A stretch of 64,000 bases of DNA from Bin80 sp965116685 (lineage in GTDB: Bacteria > Bacteroidota > Rhodothermia > Rhodothermales > Bin80), in contig OZ220707.1 in NCBI GenBank assembly GCA_965116685.1, positions 1,054,001 through 1,118,000 on the forward strand. Direction: 5' to 3'. Below, in pieces: positions 61,045 to 64,000 of the stretch (positions are counted from its first letter, which is position 1; each line of letters starts with the position of its first letter). Under the pieces are notes generated by a model. The model worked only from the letters and a program-made list of their open reading frames with translations, was not told where the DNA came from and did no database searches. A program made the position numbers and the translations under genes.

Positions 61045-63743
61045 AGCCAATTCGCACCCTTACCGACGTTGACCTCAATTGGAACATGGAGTTCCATGGC
61101 CTGGATCATACAGGTCTGGATGATCTCTTCTGCTTCTGCCAATTCCTGTTTGGGGACTTCAAACACCAGTTCATCATGGACTTGCAAAATCGCCCGTGAT
61201 CGCATGCCGGCATGTTGCAACTCCTGATCAATCGCAATAGCCGCCAGCTTGATCATATCTGCCTGTGTCCCCTGTATTGGCATATTGACTGCAATCCGCT
61301 CGGCAGCAGCACGCACGGCGTTATTGCGGGCCTTCAGGTCTGGTAAATAACGGCGGCGCCCCATGAGCGTGGTGGCAAAACCACGTTCTTTTGCCTGGTC
61401 AACCTGCCTCTGCATGAACTGCCAAACCCCGGGAAAAGACTCCTGATGAGCTTTCATCAACTGCTGCGCCTCTTTGTGTGTGCACCGTAATCCACGCGCC
61501 AGACCGGAAGGCGAGAGACCATATGGAATCCCGTAATTCACCGCCTTTGCCCGGTTCCGCTGCTCTCGTGTGATCTCGCTGGCATCTACCTTGTAGATCA
61601 GTGCAGCGGTTTCCGTATGAGGGTCACGACCGGTCGCAAAAAATTCCTGTAGCCCCTGATCTGCACTCATATGAGCAAGAATCCTGAGTTCGATTTGCGA
61701 ATAATCCGCTGACAAAATATACCAATCCGCCGGAGCCACAAACGCGCCGCGAAGCTCTCGCCCTGTATCATCACGGACAGGAATATTTTGCAGTGCTGGG
61801 TCTGAAGAAGAAAGCCGACCCGTGGCTGCAGAGGTCTGATTGAATACGGTATGAACCCGCTGCGTCATCGGCATGACCATACGGGCCAGATTGTCTACGT
61901 ACGTCCCTTTGAGCTTGGCGGCTTTTCGCCAATCCATAATGAGTGCCGCCACCTTATGCTCGGTTGCAAGGTCCAGAAGAACCTCCTCTCTTGTGGAAGG
62001 CTTGCCGGAAGGGGTTCGCCGCTTCACTGGATACCCCAGTTTACCAAAGAGAATCTCCCCTACCTGCTTTGAAGATGCAATATTGAAAGACTCACCGGCT
62101 TCTTTGTATATCTCACTGGCACACCGATCCAAATCTTCCTGAATTCTGGGACCCAACTCCTCTAGGACGGACAGATTGAGTTTCACGCCCGCAGCCTCCA
62201 TGTCGGCCAACACATATACCAGTGGGAACTCAATTTCATCCGCGACTTTGTGAAGATCACTTTCCTGAAGTTTTTTATGTAATTTTCCCTGCATTTCAAG
62301 CGGGCACGCCGCATGCTCACAGGCGAGGATCCGGAACTCCTCGGGGGCGATACTTCGCGGCTCTCTTTGCAAGCGTCCCGTCCCAAGAATATCCTGAGTC
62401 TCCCGAGGCTCGTAGCCCAACTGCTGCTTCGTAACCGTCCCGAACCGGTGGTTCTGATCTGGCGAAAGTAGATAGTGAGCGATCTGGGTATCAAAGAGCT
62501 TCCCCCGGACCGGGACTTTGAGCCGCCGGAGCTGGACGATAAGCGGCTTCAGATCATGCCCGATCTTCTCCACTTTCCCGTTGGAAAAAACCGGAGCAAG
62601 AATCCGTATTACCTCCGATACGGATGTCCCATCTGGAAGCGGAAGCGGAAGATATACCGCACTCCCCGGGGCCCAGGAAACCGCCATCCCCCACCAGTCT
62701 GCACGAACCGGGGAGCCTGGAGTCATCAGACTGGCTATTCCAATACGCCGGACCTCTTTCAGAGACTGTTCAAACGTTTTTAGCTCATCAACCGTGGTGA
62801 TCATCCGGTAATTCACCTGATCGGATTGATAGCTCTTCAGCGTACTAGTGGCAGCGATCTCGGCAGCTTCGAAGAGTTCTGATCCGGCAGTCAGACGACG
62901 GATCAAGGTGTTGAATTCGTAGCGGCGAAAAAAGGACAACGGCTCTGTATCTCTGGGGCTGCGGGGACGACAGGCTTCCCAATCCAACTTCACATCCAGG
63001 TCGGTTCGTATCGTGACCAGGTCCTTGCTCAGTCGTACCATGTCCGGGTTTGCAGTCAGGGCGGTCCGCCAGCGTTTACTGGTATAGGTGGAGGCCTTGC
63101 TCAGAATATTCTCAATGGTCTGATCCTGCTGCACCAGCTTTGCCGCCCCTTTTTCACCAATCCCCCGTGCGCCTGGTACATTATCACTGCTGTCCCCCAT
63201 CAGCGCAAGCATGTCAATGAAGTTTGGGGGAGGGATCTGATACTTTTCCCGGAAACCCTCCTCGGTTACACGCTCAAAACCGGCACCGCTCCGTGGCCGC
63301 AACATTTCCACATGAGAAGAAAGAAGTTGCTGAAAGTCTTTATCTGGAGATACGATGATGACCTGCGCACCGGAGGCCTCGGCCTTCCGTGCCAATGTGC
63401 CAATCACATCATCCGCCTCAAATCGATCCGCCTGCAGGACCGGAATGGAGAGTGCCTGCGCTAGTTCCTTGATCCGGGGCAAATTCTCAAGCAGTGCATC
63501 CGGTGGTGCATCCCGATTTGCTTTGTACTCGGAATATAGATCATTCCTAAAGGTTTTTCCCGGCCCATCAAATACGATTGCCGCATACTCCAGTCCTGCT
63601 TCTTCAATCAGGTTAATCAAGGTCGTACTAAAGCCGTAAAGGGCGCTGGTGTTTTCCCCCCGTGAATTAATCCGTGGGCGACTCAGAAACGAAAAATGGG
63701 CCCGGTAGGCGAGGGCCATCGCATCTAAAAGAAAAATCTTCAT
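61032..63743 (-). CDS. polA: DNA polymerase I, proofreading site apparently lost
   Basis: A 903-residue enzyme starting MKIFLLDAMALAYRAHFSFL. Domain order: 5' nuclease (residues 1-290; LQADRFEADDVIGTL; MGDSSDNVPGARGIGEKGA), 3'-5' exonuclease-like (about 310-490), polymerase (about 520-903; LSADYSQIELRILAHMSAD, NYGIPYGLSPSGLARGL, QVHDELVFEV). In the middle domain the DxE pair expected in the first motif is replaced by IGIASLMTPG, and the last Asp motif reads ACEHAACPLE. Proofreading is therefore probably absent, as in several other bacterial PolI. It follows ligA by 20 bases with an AGGA site, so a ligA-polA operon is likely. Confidence 0.95.
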   Translation of the reverse strand: MKIFLLDAMALAYRAHFSFLSRPRINSRGENTSALYGFSTTLINLIEEAGLEYAAIVFDGPGKTFRNDLYSEYKANRDAPPDALLENLPRIKELAQALSIPVLQADRFEADDVIGTLARKAEASGAQVIIVSPDKDFQQLLSSHVEMLRPRSGAGFERVTEEGFREKYQIPPPNFIDMLALMGDSSDNVPGARGIGEKGAAKLVQQDQTIENILSKASTYTSKRWRTALTANPDMVRLSKDLVTIRTDLDVKLDWEACRPRSPRDTEPLSFFRRYEFNTLIRRLTAGSELFEAAEIAATSTLKSYQSDQVNYRMITTVDELKTFEQSLKEVRRIGIASLMTPGSPVRADWWGMAVSWAPGSAVYLPLPLPDGTSVSEVIRILAPVFSNGKVEKIGHDLKPLIVQLRRLKVPVRGKLFDTQIAHYLLSPDQNHRFGTVTKQQLGYEPRETQDILGTGRLQREPRSIAPEEFRILACEHAACPLEMQGKLHKKLQESDLHKVADEIEFPLVYVLADMEAAGVKLNLSVLEELGPRIQEDLDRCASEIYKEAGESFNIASSKQVGEILFGKLGYPVKRRTPSGKPSTREEVLLDLATEHKVAALIMDWRKAAKLKGTYVDNLARMVMPMTQRVHTVFNQTSAATGRLSSSDPALQNIPVRDDTGRELRGAFVAPADWYILSADYSQIELRILAHMSADQGLQEFFATGRDPHTETAALIYKVDASEITREQRNRAKAVNYGIPYGLSPSGLARGLRCTHKEAQQLMKAHQESFPGVWQFMQRQVDQAKERGFATTLMGRRRYLPDLKARNNAVRAAAERIAVNMPIQGTQADMIKLAAIAIDQELQHAGMRSRAILQVHDELVFEVPKQELAEAEEIIQTCMIQAMELHVPIEVNVGKGANWLQAH

Positions 63744-63763
63744 GTTTTGATTATCCTGCATGA

Positions 63764-64000
63764 TCAACCATTTCCATTTACGAGGTTCTTCAGTTCACTT
63801 AACCCCAGTACTGTGACATCAAGTGCCACCGCCTTTTTTAATTTACTGCCTGCATTCTCCCCAGCCAAAAGATAGTCTGTCTTCTTGCTGACGCTACCTG
63901 TAACCTTCCCACCGTGCGACTCAATCCAGGCGCGTGCTTCCGACCGCGTCATCCCTTCCAGGCTACCGGTAATCACAAACGTCTTTGCTTCCAATGATTG
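63764..64000 (-). CDS. ligA: NAD+-dependent DNA ligase, C-terminal BRCT domain (5' part outside window)
   Basis: The frame is open to the right edge, so only about 78 C-terminal residues are visible. They form a BRCT domain: KTFVITGSLEGMTRSEARAW then IESHGGKVTGSVSKKTDYLL and AGENAGSKLKKAVALDVTVL. This combination of VSKKTDYLLAGENAGSKL is the LigA C-terminus hallmark. The TTG at 63994 is only an apparent start. The gene is followed by polA in the same direction. Confidence 0.9.
   Translation of the reverse strand, partial: QSLEAKTFVITGSLEGMTRSEARAWIESHGGKVTGSVSKKTDYLLAGENAGSKLKKAVALDVTVLGLSELKNLVNGNG

Noticed and set aside
1..64000. CRISPR arrays, tRNA or rRNA genes
   Set aside because: No regularly spaced repeats, cloverleaf-like units or rRNA-like stretches were recognised on reading the window.

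Overview
The window looks like part of a chromosome from a Bacteroidota-related bacterium, most likely Rhodothermota/Balneolota-like. That is an inference. It rests on two pairs of a TonB-dependent receptor with an N-terminal carboxypeptidase-regulatory-like domain plus a DUF4249 lipoprotein, on a DUF5916 protein, on the S9/M16 peptidase style, and on a moderate GC content. No rRNA, tRNA or CRISPR array was recognised.

The window alternates ordinary chromosomal genes with a very dense set of nested mobile elements. From left to right: a truncated secreted fibronectin-III protein (1-806); a group II intron (about 1087-2992) sitting against an ISL3 transposase relic; a thiolase gene; a 4.16-kb IS4-type element (4510-8668) whose DUF4338(DruA-like)-transposase gene is itself split by a second IS4 element (6766-8353); the DUF255 (YyaL-like) and glycerate kinase genes; and a seven-gene rightward cluster (11975-21677) of NIPSNAP, amidohydrolase, DinB-like, TctC-like lipoprotein, TonB receptor, DUF4249 and DUF5916. 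Facing that cluster is a second TonB receptor-DUF4249 pair (21973-25576), cut off from its upstream region by a two-ORF IS256-type element (25625-27902). ISL3 debris, a 5'-truncated gene and a whole ISL3 copy follow (28066-30809).

From 30885 to 42413 the genes are chromosomal: a small lipoprotein, a CPBP membrane protease, an S9 peptidase, an M16 protease, a second DinB-like protein, a TPR protein, BioY, and then pgsA-ftsY-fmt. The stretch 42565-51258 is one IS1595-type transposon. It has 36-bp perfect ends and an 8-bp target duplication, and it has been filled by an ISNCY-type element, an IS1634 element and a second group II intron. Its own cargo is a collagen-like lipoprotein, a HicBA-type toxin-antitoxin pair and a 55-residue protein that ends inside the right repeat. 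A second IS1634 transposase follows, then a palindromic 98-bp element present twice in the window.

The right end holds a tripartite RND efflux set (adaptor and pump rightward, outer-membrane factor convergent) and DNA repair genes: exodeoxyribonuclease III, DNA polymerase I with an apparently dead proofreading site, and the C-terminal end of NAD+-dependent DNA ligase. The most interesting content is the layered insertion history, which can be read to the base from target duplications and in-frame reconstructions, and the cargo-carrying IS1595 transposon.
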